This document shows, piece after piece, positions 12,163 through 34,760 of a DNA stretch of 64,000 bases; the first letter of the stretch is position 1, and each line of letters opens with the position of its first letter. Made by a program: the position numbers and the translations under genes. Source of the DNA: Mastigias papua (taxonomy: Eukaryota; Cnidaria; Scyphozoa; Rhizostomeae; Mastigiidae); assembly GCA_964019165.1 (NCBI GenBank), contig OZ025287.1, forward strand, positions 4,238,844 to 4,302,843, given 5' to 3'. Under the pieces are notes generated by a model. The model saw nothing but the letters and a program-made list of their open reading frames with translations. It did no database searches and was not told the DNA's origin.

Positions 12163-13498
12163 AAACGTCGGATAGCGACAGAAAGGTGAACCGAAATATA
12201 TAGCCATATGCGGATAAACGTGATATGATGAATGATGTGCCAGTTAGCCGTATGATTGGCCGCTTGGCACCTATTCACCATTGTTTACTTACGAACTCTT
12301 TTCGTTTACACAAGGCTGGGTTTTGAGTCTTTATGTAAACTGATTCCAGAACACTAAAATGAAAGGACGATCTTGCTTGCCCTGTGATCCGAAAATTATC
12401 GTCTGAATATGTTTTGGCGCATTCTGGGTTTTTAATGAGATGTTGTCCTATGGCCGAATCACTTTTCCCCATTTTAGAATTAGAGTTTTACATATACGAG
12501 GTGGCTGTTCTCTTATTATAGTGGTTTTCGTACTGATGCTCGTGGGTACATGTTGCTTTATTCTGTCTGCTAGTCTCTGTGTAGTGCGCTCTACGTACCG
12601 AGCTTCACATTGGCACGAAAATTCGTAAACTACACAGCTTTTTGAGTGGTTGGAACGCTATCTTTTTTAGCAGATGGTAGCATGACCTTAGTATTGTAGA
12701 ACACACAAAGCTTCACAGCATAGAAGCAAGATGTAATGGCTTTGTTAATTTGGTTTTCACATTTTGATGACGCATTACCTATTCAGGGCAATTTTAGGTA
12801 AACTGGGTACTTCTCAGGACCACACGGGTTTTCCGCTGCAAATTTGGTATGTTTTTGCTTAATACAAGAAAGAAGGGCATCATCATGATGTCCTTTTTCA
12901 ATCTGCAGTTGTTTTACTCTGTCAAGCTCTGAGCCTAATTAAGTTTTGGAGCAAATCATAAGTGCCCTGTGAACTAAGGTTTTAATAAGACTAATTTTTC
13001 TTGCTTATGGGCTGAAGGAGTATTGCCCTGTAAACGTTGGCTTCCTGTAAACGCTGGTAAGAAATCCAGTGCCTTCTTTTTCCACCAAAGCATCTAGAAA
13101 ATTCAAGGAGTTGTTTTGCTCCTTCTCTACTGTGAATTTTATAGCTGGATGCAGCAAGTTAAGTTTTCATGAAAACGGTCACAATCCAGCTCGGAACCAA
13201 AGATGACAAAAGTATCGTCCACGTATCTATAGTAGACACCTCACTTTGCAGTGTTATAAAAAAGTCTACTTTCATGAAAGCCCACAAAAATGTTTGCTAA
13301 AACCGGTCCCAAAGGGTTGCTCATTGCCACTCCGTCTAATTGCTTATACATTTGGTTGTTAAAACTAAATTCCACTCTTCGCGTAGCAATTAGCATCAAT
13401 TCTTTAAATGTCCTCGGGGAATGGAGGACAATCAAGGTGAAATGTATCCGCATTTGGCTATATATTTTGGTTCATCCTTCGGTCGCTATCAGACGTTT

Positions 13499-13540
13499 CA
13501 TACTCTGACGAGTGTCGGACGAAAAATGCTTTTCAGTATG
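13499..13540 (+). ncRNA. Type I hammerhead ribozyme motif with minimal stem III
   Basis: All conserved parts are in register. Stem I is CATACT (13499-13504) with AGTATG (13535-13540), 6 of 6 paired. The core is CTGACGA (13505-13511), stem II GTGTCGGAC (13512-13520) and GAAA (13521-13524). Stem III is AAA (13524-13526) with TTT (13531-13533) around a TGCT loop. The predicted cleavage follows C17 at 13534 (UUC, an allowed NUH). Minimal stem III type I hammerheads are known from Penelope-like elements. Stem II has only two clear Watson-Crick pairs, so activity is uncertain. Confidence 0.75.
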
Positions 13541-14929
13541 CCTAAAACACTGTGCCGCTTTTTCTTGCTGTAGAAAATTTTTCTTACAATTAGAGGGGAG
13601 TGAAATTACTAGCAAATTTTGGTATGAATTCACAATTTTTTTGTAGCAGCTCTGTAAGTTTTCATCACTATTTTCAGCAACGTAAGAAAACTCTTTCTAT
13701 CAATCTTATCATTCTCTTGCCGCTCTCAGCCATCTGATTCTTATAACATGCGGCCATTATCCTAGAGGATCGTGGCAACTCCTGTACCCTATAGGAATTT
13801 TGTGAGATTCCTCTCTAGAGCAATCTGCTATTGATTTTTTTCGAAATTGCCATCCTAAGATATCCCATGTTTCGAGACATATGCCTGATAAATATAATGG
13901 AAACTTTATAGCAAATATTCCACCAAGTTGAAGTATCATTCCTACCTCTCTGATAATCCCGCATCTTTTAATAATCTCCCATTAAATACAAGACTGAGTC
14001 AATAAGCCCGCTAATAAACCCACAATGAAAATACAGGGGAGAATAAAGCTTCTTATGCTTGCTCTCCAAGTCATGCCCTGCACAAAAGTGAAGCAAAGAA
14101 TGTTCCTACCATTAGTAACGAAAAGATGAAACACATTGCCAACATGTTCACAGCATAGTTACTATGTTCACAGCAATCAAATCGAGCATATTTCTTCCAG
14201 TGCTACTGATATATCACGAGAAAACAGTTCATTGCATTCCACTAGAAATAGAATCTCCTAATGGATTCAACGCATGTTTGACAAAGAGTCGTTGGAAGAA
14301 CAATATCTAGTGAAAATAGCTCGATATATGTGGAATAAATGACGCAGTTACTATTGAATACAACTGAACTGAAAGATTTACAATTGCTATATTTATACAG
14401 TTTATGTGGAAGTTGCTAGAAGGTCCTAGTGTATAAAGATTACTCAAAAATGTTCTAGAAATAAAGGTTGCAGTTTATAAAGAAATATGACGAATGTTCC
14501 ATGGTAAGTGCTAGAATATTCAATCATGTTCAAGTCTTATTTAGTATCACTGTTCCAGAGTATTCTATATGGTTATCTGGCTAGAGTGTCAATAAATTAA
14601 ACAATTACTTCATAAACCGAACCAGAGGACCCATTCCCCGATCTTAATTCAGATGAAGATGAACAAGATGCAAATTAGAACCATGATGTTGAGTTTCGGA
14701 TATTTTAAGAAATTTCTTGGTTCCATTTGCATTTGTCTGAAATTTTTTTCCTAAATAGTCCGAAATGCCGCAAATTTAGGTTCGAAAATTTTTGTCTGAA
14801 AATCTAACGTCTGAAATTAAACCGTCCGAAATTTTTGGGAATTAATGTATCGGATTGATGTTTGTTGATTTAGATCTCTTATACAACAGCTGCTTAATTG
14901 TTTTCAAAGATTTTTGATGGAAAAGTTTA

Positions 14930-15092
14930 ACTATAACAGAGCTTTCAAAAGCATTTATGATCAGAACTGGGATTTAGTTGCCAAAGGCAATATCAGCTAG
15001 AAGTTATGAAAATTTGTTTCAAAGTCAAGCTGCATACCAAGTTGTTTATGTTGAGATTTTCGTTTAATTTTATCATTGCCCAGTAAAGCTTA
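14930..15092 (-). mobile_element. Short antisense RT fragment
   Basis: The minus strand reads NENLNINNL and LVCSLTLKQIF, or in another frame KHLGMQLDFETNFHNF, resembling the LGxxLDxxLxFxxH connection of LINE RTs. Its outer edge (15053-15091) is the mirror of the start of the next fragment, so the two belong to one family in head-to-head orientation. Confidence 0.45.
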
Positions 15093-15181
15093 AAGATGGC
15101 ATGATTCACAGTTTTTGCAAAAGAAAGATCATATCATCCTGAAGCTTTACTAGGCAATGATAGAATTAAACAAAAATCTCT
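15053..15181. repeat. 39-bp inverted repeat joining two RT fragments head to head
   Basis: 15053-15091 and the reverse complement of 15143-15181 agree at 36 of 39 positions. The differing sites are all transitions. The 51-bp spacer is not repeated. It marks the junction of oppositely oriented copies of one LINE family. Confidence 0.8.
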
Positions 15182-15717
15182 GCATAAGCACCAAAGAAGC
15201 TATTGAAAAACCAAGAAGGGGTATAGGAATGTTAAGGTACCTATCTAGGTACGTCTCTAGGGATGTACTCGACCATGTCTACAAGTCATGTGTGAGACCA
15301 CATTTAAATTATGGAGATATTATTTATCACAAATATGATCTAGAAATGTGCTTGTCGTTTACACAAAGGATTGAACAGACACAATAGCAAATTATATAGC
15401 AAATTATCAAAAATTTTTAGACCTCAGAAACAATCCACTAAACAATATTTTAAGTATTGATGGCATTGGATACTTCACAAAGTTGCGTTTAAAATTTTGT
15501 ATGCCAAATGAGCATAAATTTAGGCACAACTTAGAGAGTCTGACTCCCTTCTGCACTTGTGGCATTGACAAAGAAGACAATGAGCACTTTCTCCTACACT
15601 ACCCTTGGTTCAATTCTATGCGTCAGAAACGCTTTTGTCAGCTCTCTGATATTCCTGGCTTAACTCTAAGTTTAGACGATAAACATTTGTGTGAATTGCT
15701 TCTGTTTGGAGATTAAC
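15143..15717 (+). mobile_element. Non-LTR retrotransposon C-terminal relic
   Basis: 15157-15385 encodes RGIGMLRYLSRYVSRDVLDH and then YKSCVRPHLNYGDIIYH, the typical post-RT connection of a LINE family common in cnidarians and other invertebrates. After a break, 15483-15714 encodes HKFRHNLESLTPFCTCG and EDNEHFLLHYPWF, the zinc-knuckle-like C-terminus (CxC...H...H/C) of the same protein. The two blocks are about 95 bp apart with stops between them, so the copy is dead. Confidence 0.8.
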
Positions 15718-15719
15718 AG

Positions 15720-17061
15720 TATAATGTTGTTAAAAAGCGATAAACCTTTGAAACAACGATTTCTTTCATTAAAAATGCGAAGAGGTTTTCTACTATAAAT
15801 TGAGTAGAAGCACAGCAGCAGCAATCTTGTGCTATTGTTAATTACTTGGTTCTGCTTTGTTGCACTAGCTTTATCAGGTGTCTTGTAATAAGTGCTCATA
15901 TCTGTGCCAATTCGCTGACAAAATTTCCTTTCCATCTATGGCAGTCACAGGAGATTTATTTATGTAGTTAATTTTATGTGTGTTATACAAAAAAGTTATG
16001 ATAGGGACTAGATCAGTTGCATTCCCCAAACAGTTAAACTGTGAAATATGTTACTAAAAGCTCCCACATTCTGTTTGTCTATAACTACGATGCAAGCAGC
16101 ACCAGAAATTGTCGCAGTACTTTTTTATCAGTTACAAAATAATGCTTGGTTTTAAACAAATGCGCCTTCAAACACCCTTCTATAAACTCATCGAAAATTG
16201 CTTTTAAACAATTTAGTAAATGCTACAGATGGTATAAGAGAAAAAAGGCAAACTATTTACTCTTAAAATTTAACTTTATGATAATCGTTCGATTCTTTTT
16301 GTGCAGCCTAATACACATTGAAGTGCCTAGCTTGAAGACTTGTTCACATATTGTTACCATGGGCTTTAGACTTTTGGGGGGCTTTAAATTTAGGGGCTGC
16401 AAGCTGTCTGTAGAATCATCTGAAGGTCGGGATAGAACTTCTCTTCATGTTGTTACTGATCATAAATTTTATTACGCTTGTGTTTGTTCAACATAAGTTC
16501 GGGAACCATTCAGGAAGTTTTCCGTTAGAACGTGCTGTCTCGCACGTACCCTGTCTTAAACGTCTTAAGTATTATGACGCATTTTCTGTTTTTGACGTTA
16601 GCACTCCATTGAATAAGCGCCCCTGCTGGAAAGCTCAATATATTAGAAACTAGTACTCTGGCTAAAACTTTAAGAAACTCTTGAACATGTTCAAGGGAAG
16701 TTAAGAAACTAAACTATTGATTATAGATGGTAAACTCTTTTGTCAACAAAATATTTCAAATCTTAATACGCTTGATTTTTGTTTGGAAAAGATTGTAAAT
16801 TGATTTTGGTTTGTTTGGGCTTTCGTGGCCATCAACTTTCATATCCATCCAGAAATGCTCAATGTTCTAACAATGAGACAAGCTAAGGTTCTCAAAATAA
16901 GAAACCAATTGAGAAATTTTTAGTACTAGCAAGATAAAATAAGATGTCATCTTGAGTATGTTATCTTGGTACTAGAATGTCAAAATTTTCATTCCTAATT
17001 AAGAAGCTCTTAGTGCTAGGTGCCTTTCCAAGTTTCTTATAAAATTGTCCACTATAACTTA
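15720..17061. other. Non-genic stretch
   Basis: No exon is recognised. A 116-codon open frame at 16146-16496 has no family resemblance. 16640-17040 contains several repeats of ctagtac/gtactag and taagaaac phrases, suggesting an old, unclassified repetitive element. Confidence 0.4.
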
Positions 17062-17316
17062 CACACTTTTTTATAAGAATATAGTTAAAGAGTAGCAAGG
17101 CCCGCATTCTATGAAATTTAAGAAAAATTTAAGATTAGTGTCTGGAACTCTTTACACTATGATGCGACTCAGCAACAAGAATATGGTCTATGCAATAATA
17201 AATGCTCAAAATCGCTAAAAGTTATGAGTAAGGTAAGAATATTCTTAGGCAAATAATCAAGGAAAGCTAAGAATATTGAGGCTGATTGAAAGTTTAGGCA
17301 TTCTTATAAGGAAGTG
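17062..17316. mobile_element. 255-bp TA-flanked MITE
   Basis: The left end is TA followed by CACACTTTTTTATAAGAAT. The right end is ATTCTTATAAGGAAGTG followed by TA. There is no coding capacity. Relatives sharing the termini and the internal phrase tgctcaaaatcgctaaaa occur at 43800-43923 (partial) and 54053-54230. The TA target suggests a mariner-type parent. Confidence 0.65.
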
Positions 17317-18080
17317 TATTTTGGCATTTTGAGGAGAGCTTGATGGAGTGAGTGTTTTAATAGCGTTTTGGTTCTTAAACGGGGGCTAATTGGAGAGGAG
17401 GGTTTAATTGAGAGGGGGCATAAAAGATTAATCACAGTATTTAAGCGAATTCCTTGCCGGTTTGCCTACTTGGACTAGACAAACATTGTAATCTCATTCA
17501 AACATGCACCCTTGTCTGTAGGCCTAAGAAAATGTCAATGTCCATTCAATTATTTGTGATCACATGTGAATCATGGACAAAGTAAATCAAGGTTTTGATG
17601 CTTAGATACCACTGATGGACCGGGGGGGGGTTATATTTAAAGTTGTTTCTTTGTGGCACTGATTAGCCTTCATTTATGGTTCCTGTGGGCTTTGAGTCCA
17701 GTCTATGGATATTTTAACATAGCACATTGCCTAATAACTTTTCTCATACTGTATATCCTTACGATATAGAATATATAATTTTTGTAGCTTGTCTCGTAGA
17801 GTCTTGTTTACCATCGTTTGTCCCCCAGCTGTTTTAGAATAGTTTCTCATACCAAGTTTATGGAATTGTCTGTATACAGTTCTTGGAGGTGTGCACAAAG
17901 ATAACGCCACTCATTGGCTGGTTTAATCACATGATAACATGAACTGGTAGTTATTAGAACAAAGACACTGATGACGGACGTGCTTTTTCGTATATTCGAA
18001 ATTGCCAGCGACAGTTGGAGTATTCGCTTAGGACCGATATACACAAGTTGTGCTCTTACCGTGACTGTAGCATATTGACG
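17317..18080 (+). promoter_or_regulatory. Presumed promoter/5' UTR region of GLUD
   Basis: This lies directly upstream of the first GLUD ATG. The GLUD frame is open upstream to 18015 but without an ATG, so the start at 18081 is the best choice. No unambiguous core promoter motif is seen. A G10 run occurs at about 17621. Confidence 0.3.
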
Positions 18081-30526
<12,446 letters not shown>

Positions 30527-30926
30527 ATATCATCCACATTTAATCCTTCCCTGCAAATCACTTCTTGTTCTGAATCAGTTTTTTGATATTTCTCTCGTTG
30601 TCGAAATGAAGACATTGAGGCTGGGTTAACTCATGTATTTGTTGCTCACAATGCATAGATAGATTGACGTATTGATTTTATTTAAGTATTGCCACTACTG
30701 CTTATAATTTTTTTATTGCTGAGATAATGAAACGTTTCTTGTGCAAATTCTTCTCGCATTAAATTGATCGAAGCTGAAACTCTATGAATATGTCTCAGCT
30801 GGAGTGCTATTCTGGAATGCAATCGCGTAATTTGCGTATATGTATCTTACCTTCTGATCAAGAGAAAACCAGGTTGTGCAGGATATACCTCATCAACTGT
30901 ATCGTCAGCAGCTTTTTTGTACTGTC

Positions 30927-30932
30927 AATAAA
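30927..30932 (+). terminator. GLUD poly(A) signal
   Basis: AATAAA 400 bp after the stop codon, followed by a T/G-rich stretch (tttgtcgtgcg, then tgtttctttc). It is a plausible 3' end of the GLUD transcript. Confidence 0.6.
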
Positions 30933-30959
30933 GCAGACAACTTTGTCGTGCGAGTAAAT

Positions 30960-32080
30960 GTTTCTTTCAGCTTTTCTAGTGATTATTTTACTCGTCTGTT
31001 TATTTGAATTTAGCAACATGCATAGTTACCAGAAATTCCACTCGCAGGAAGCAGATTGATTACGAAATCTAAAGAATGCAAACATAGGACTCATTAAAAT
31101 TACATTACAAGGACACATCTAAGCATAAGATGTTTTTGCCATTTGAAACGGGATGTTAGGTATACAGATAACTTGCAAACAGGCCTTTTTCCAGCTGCGT
31201 TAAGTGCAATTGCACTAATACGTGCAAATAGTAACAATGAATAGTCAATTTGCATCAATGACGCCTGCAGAAATTTTGAGTTTATTTTTTTGTCGGCGAT
31301 GGGCTTCTCGCGCACGTTGGTAAGCCCCGATAACTAAGCCCCGATAACGTGTAAACAAATAGCAAAGCATAAACACGTCTATAGTATAGTCGAGATTTAC
31401 AGACTACATGAAGAGTTAAATTAATCAAGAATTAGATATAATTTGAAGCTTATTATATGTTATTTTTAAGAATTTCCTGGTAGTAGATCCATGAAACTGA
31501 GAAGAGCATAAACAACATAACTGATAAAGTAGTTCGAAATGTTGTTGATAAGCACGAGACACATGCGTGAGGCAGGGGATGTATGTTTGTGTGATAGTTA
31601 TGGATAATATCAAATCATGCGTTTAGAATTTAGAGATAGAGTAAGCTATTACCCTTGGCTCGTAAGGGCAGAGATCGGACCTTGAAAAATTGTGGCAATG
31701 TTGAGAAATTTTTTCTCTGGGGTTCATTTCAGTGTATTTGCTAAGCATATTTGAGAGCTAGTAGGCTTTTTCAACTGCTTATTATGAGTATGATTACAAA
31801 AGTCATACCAGACATGCTGGGATTCACATAGGTTTCTGCTATAAGACAAGGCAAATCTTTGAATATCCTCAATCTCTGACTGGTCCTCAAAGACGTTGCA
31901 AGGGTCTCGGACAGGCACACTATTTTCATAAGGTTGACTGTACGTTTGAATACATAGAATGCACTGAACGCGTCAAGCAGCGCATGGAAATACTTATCTC
32001 GTGCTATATAAATTTATTCAATATTTAGCTGTACTCTATAATTCCTCCGACCATTTCCAATTAAAAGGTTAGGCCAAATA
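30960..32080. other. Non-genic stretch after GLUD
   Basis: Nothing recognised: no exon, RNA gene or clear element. Confidence 0.5.
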
Positions 32081-32082
32081 CA

Positions 32083-32290
32083 CGTGTATTTCTTTTTGTA
32101 CGAAACCTGGTTCAAGGCCTAGTAGTAAAAGTACTTTGAATTTCGGTTGCATTTTAGTTCAAGAAATTTCTTAATAGTTTCTTAGTGTATTGAAAAAATT
32201 GCAGTGAAAACGAAATCAAACGTAATTTTTTTGCACCTTAGGTGTTCGCACTTAAGCATACTGTAGTGGAAACTTGTTAAGCATTTCTTA
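32083..32290 (+). mobile_element. Diverged copy of a dispersed repeat family
   Basis: The phrases gaaacctggttcaaggcctag, aaaagtactttgaatttcgg and tttcttaatagtttctta align in order with copies at 60566 and 62541. No coding capacity; boundaries are approximate. Confidence 0.5.
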
Positions 32291-32557
32291 TTGAAATTCT
32301 TGAAATTTCCTAGAGCACCCAGGCACCTGTGAGACGAGAATGAACCTTCAGTTAAAAACATCTGAGAGACTGATGTTGTTTGTACTTTGCTTCCAGTTCA
32401 ATTAAATTTTTTCTCACAAAAACAGTTTTGTTAAGTTTACTTTTGAAACTCAACCTGCCTGTGTTTCTCAAATATTTTTCAATTTTTACTTGGCTTGAGC
32501 CTCATGTTGCTTATAAACTCATTTCTAGGATTCATAATTTAGAAGTAAAAGTTTCTC

Positions 32558-32804
32558 AATACAAGTGCGGATCCAAGGGGGGCTGAGGGGTCTATGACCC
32601 CCAAGCGGTAATATATCGTATCGCAAAAATTTTTTAGAGACATGTCACATGATTTAGGCAAGAAAATGAATAAGAAATGAACTGAGCACCCTAAATAATA
32701 CTCCAAATGTTTTAGAAGGGAGTGGCTATCAAATTTCCCCTCCCCACAATATTTTGCCCGAAATGGCCCCACCCAAAACCAAACTGTGGATCCGCCTGTG
32801 CCTG
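32558..32804. mobile_element. Small element with GGATCC-containing inverted ends
   Basis: Left acaagtgcggatccaaggggg and right tgtggatccgcctgtgcctg are inverted relatives, and the interior has C/G-run subterminal blocks. About 245 bp, non-coding, MITE-like. Confidence 0.45.
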
Positions 32805-33803
32805 AATAGCTCTTTAATTCCAACTTCGAAAACATTGAATGCACAAGCTCATTTGCAATGAACTACAGACTTTAAAACAGACTTACAGTCAACGATGCGT
32901 GGAGTCACCGATGATTGCTTCAAGGACGATCCTTTCTGTCGTGTGGTATTCAACAGCCTGGAGGTGCGAATTCAATCAGCGGAGAAGTAGGCCACTTCAA
33001 GCCTCCAGGAAAGCAAAGGATTATAGAGAAAGGCATAACTTAGAGTCCTTCCCAAAATACTGCTAGGACTAGAGAGAAATGCTTGATCCTAAGTCTCCTT
33101 TAAGAAAAAACTTGGTAGGAACAATAGCAACTTAGCACCTTTTGAAAAAACATCTGCTGTTACAAAGGGTGCTATTGTGATCGATATGAATGGCAACAAG
33201 ATCGTTGTCTCAAGACATAGAGCTACAAATACATAGAGCTACAAATAGGAGGGTGAGAAATGAACGACCAATAGAAGGGTGCAATGAAACAAGGTTATGT
33301 ATTCTGCAAACCAAACAATAAGGAGAGCGCAAATCGAACGTGATTGTAACAAAAAGAGATGTAAATAAAAACTAGGAAACTTATAGGAATCCTGAGATAT
33401 TAGTAGTTGGTAACTAAAATATAAAAAATATCAAGAGCGAGGAACCAACCAATGACTTTAGAGAAGTGGAAGTGCGATTTAAACAAGTATTGAAGATGGA
33501 ACAAATAAATAGTAGGATGGTGAAGGCACCAAATTCAATGTAATAGTACTGCATGTAGGGGCAAAATCTCACTGAGATAATTGTCACTACACGTGAGAAC
33601 GTGTAGAAAAACAACCCATCCGCACGTTTGGCCAAATACAAATGCCACAAGAGCCAACGATTTGCGAAAAACAACCTGCGCATCAGAGGTATTGACATCA
33701 TTTATAATGATAATATAGTGGACATTAAACTTAAATAAATACTTAAATACTTAAATGTCCCTACTTAAATGACGATGGTCTTCGTAAAAGCAAATAGTAG
33801 TAA

Positions 33804-34496
33804 GGGGTCAGTCGTTTATAACGCTGGATATCGGGGGCGGGCTAGAATTGGGTAGGGTATAAAAACTTTTCCAGGGACACTTGGGGATACGAAACGTTGT
33901 GGAGAATTTTTGTGGAATATGAGATCCTTTAAAGACACAATCTAAAGAAAATCAACTCAATGACTTGCAGAAGTCTATAAATCACTGTATTTATACGTAT
34001 TTATACGTATTGTCTGAGTTTCTCCAATAGCAATTTTTCCCTGATTTAAGTTTTCTGTGGTATACTGTGTTATTGTAGTGCTCTTGTAAGCATTCATCAC
34101 AGCTGTTTGTTCAAATGATGTTTCAAGCATAAATCAACTTTTTCATGCAAGCTTTTCTATGCTTTATGCAAAGAAATCTCACAAAGAATGCTATTTACAA
34201 TATTGTGTACGAAAGGTTTCCCTGCAATATTTCCTAGCAATTAATTTTGCAGAACACATTTTCTATATGTGATCTGTCAAGTAGATGACAGTGGCTATGG
34301 CGACTTTAAAAGTAGCAATGAAGAAACCTACCCTGAAATCCTTACAGGGTAGATAGCAAGTGGGATGTGAAACTTATTACTTATTTCTCAATGGGATATG
34401 AACACTTTTGGACAAAAATTGAAGGGGTATAAAACTTTTGACCATGATGTAACTTCTAACCCACCCCGGTACCCAGAGTTATAAACGACAGACCCC
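33804..34496 (+). mobile_element. Harbinger-like non-autonomous element, copy A (693 bp)
   Basis: Terminal inverted repeats GGGGTCAGTCGTTTATAAC and (right, reverse complement) GGGGTCTGTCGTTTATAAC are flanked by TAA on both sides (33801-33803, 34497-34499). That 3-bp T-A-rich target duplication is typical of PIF/Harbinger elements. A close copy in opposite orientation lies at 44337-45026. No transposase frame is present. Confidence 0.75.
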
Positions 34497-34569
34497 TAAG
34501 TTCATTAAATTCTGAAAGAGGGAAAATATTGCTCGGGTGGAAACAATACCCGCTGTAGAGATCAAAAGA

Positions 34570-34760
34570 AGAAAAATGGTCTGAAAATTGCCGTATTGAA
34601 TATCGTTTCATTCAGGAAATATAAATCAGAACTTGAGGTGATCCTTCATGACCAAATCGATGTTAGTGGTCTATGTGAGACAAGTCTTGATGAAACTATA
34701 GATAGACTCTGATCGATAGACCGATTTAGGATCTACCGTAACGATATACTTAATAGAAAG
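34570..34760 (+). mobile_element. Non-LTR retrotransposon endonuclease-domain relic
   Basis: The plus frame reads GLKIAVLNIVSFRKYKSELE, then DQIDVSGLCETSLDETI, a stop, and IDRFRIYRNDI. This matches the N-terminus of LINE apurinic-type endonucleases (LxIAxLNIxSLxxxxxEL, then D(I/V)xxxxETxLD). The catalytic Asn and Glu are visible, but the domain is truncated and has a stop. Confidence 0.75.

Larger units (their letters stand above)
12090..13570 (-). mobile_element. Penelope-like retroelement, 5'-truncated and decayed
   Basis: On the minus strand, 13445-13241 encodes YKQLDGVAMSNPLGPVLANI (RT palm; the canonical Gly is changed). 13236-13174 encodes YYRYVDDTFVIFGSEL with the catalytic YVDD. Then come VEKEQNNSLNFLDALV and VYRKPTFTGQYS, and a C-terminal GIY-YIG-type endonuclease: YEFSCQCEARYVERTTQRL (about 12625-12540) and SAIGQHLIKNPECAKTY through KEFV (12460-12280). 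RT plus GIY-YIG is diagnostic of endonuclease-bearing Penelope-like elements. Several frameshifts separate the blocks, so it is inactive. Inverted copies of one terminal sequence of about 125 bp flank the body (about 12092-12218 and 13441-13570). An aaattttt direct repeat beyond them (12051-12058, 13575-13582) may be the target duplication. Confidence 0.85.
11816..14847. mobile_element. 3-kb TIR element flanked by TA, nested by a Penelope-like element
   Basis: The left end CATTATTTCCCAAAAATTTT and right end (reverse complement) CATTAATTCCCAAAAATTTC continue as GGACGGTTaAATTTtcGGAC, giving terminal inverted repeats of about 40 bp. Both ends abut TA (11814-11815 and 14848-14849), consistent with a TA target duplication. 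The subterminal zones (11830-11935, 14745-14830) carry several direct and inverted copies of a ttttcggacg-type motif, typical of transposase-binding sites. No transposase is visible. A Penelope-like element occupies roughly 12.09-13.57 kb inside it, so the TIR element is the older insertion. It is probably non-autonomous. Confidence 0.6.

Noticed and set aside
16146..16496. 116-codon plus-strand open frame
   Set aside because: No domain, no splice support and no homology I recognise. It lies in a repeat-rich stretch.
18015..18080. Longer GLUD N-terminus
   Set aside because: The frame is open upstream but has no ATG before 18081. The 18081 start gives a normal matrix-targeting presequence.
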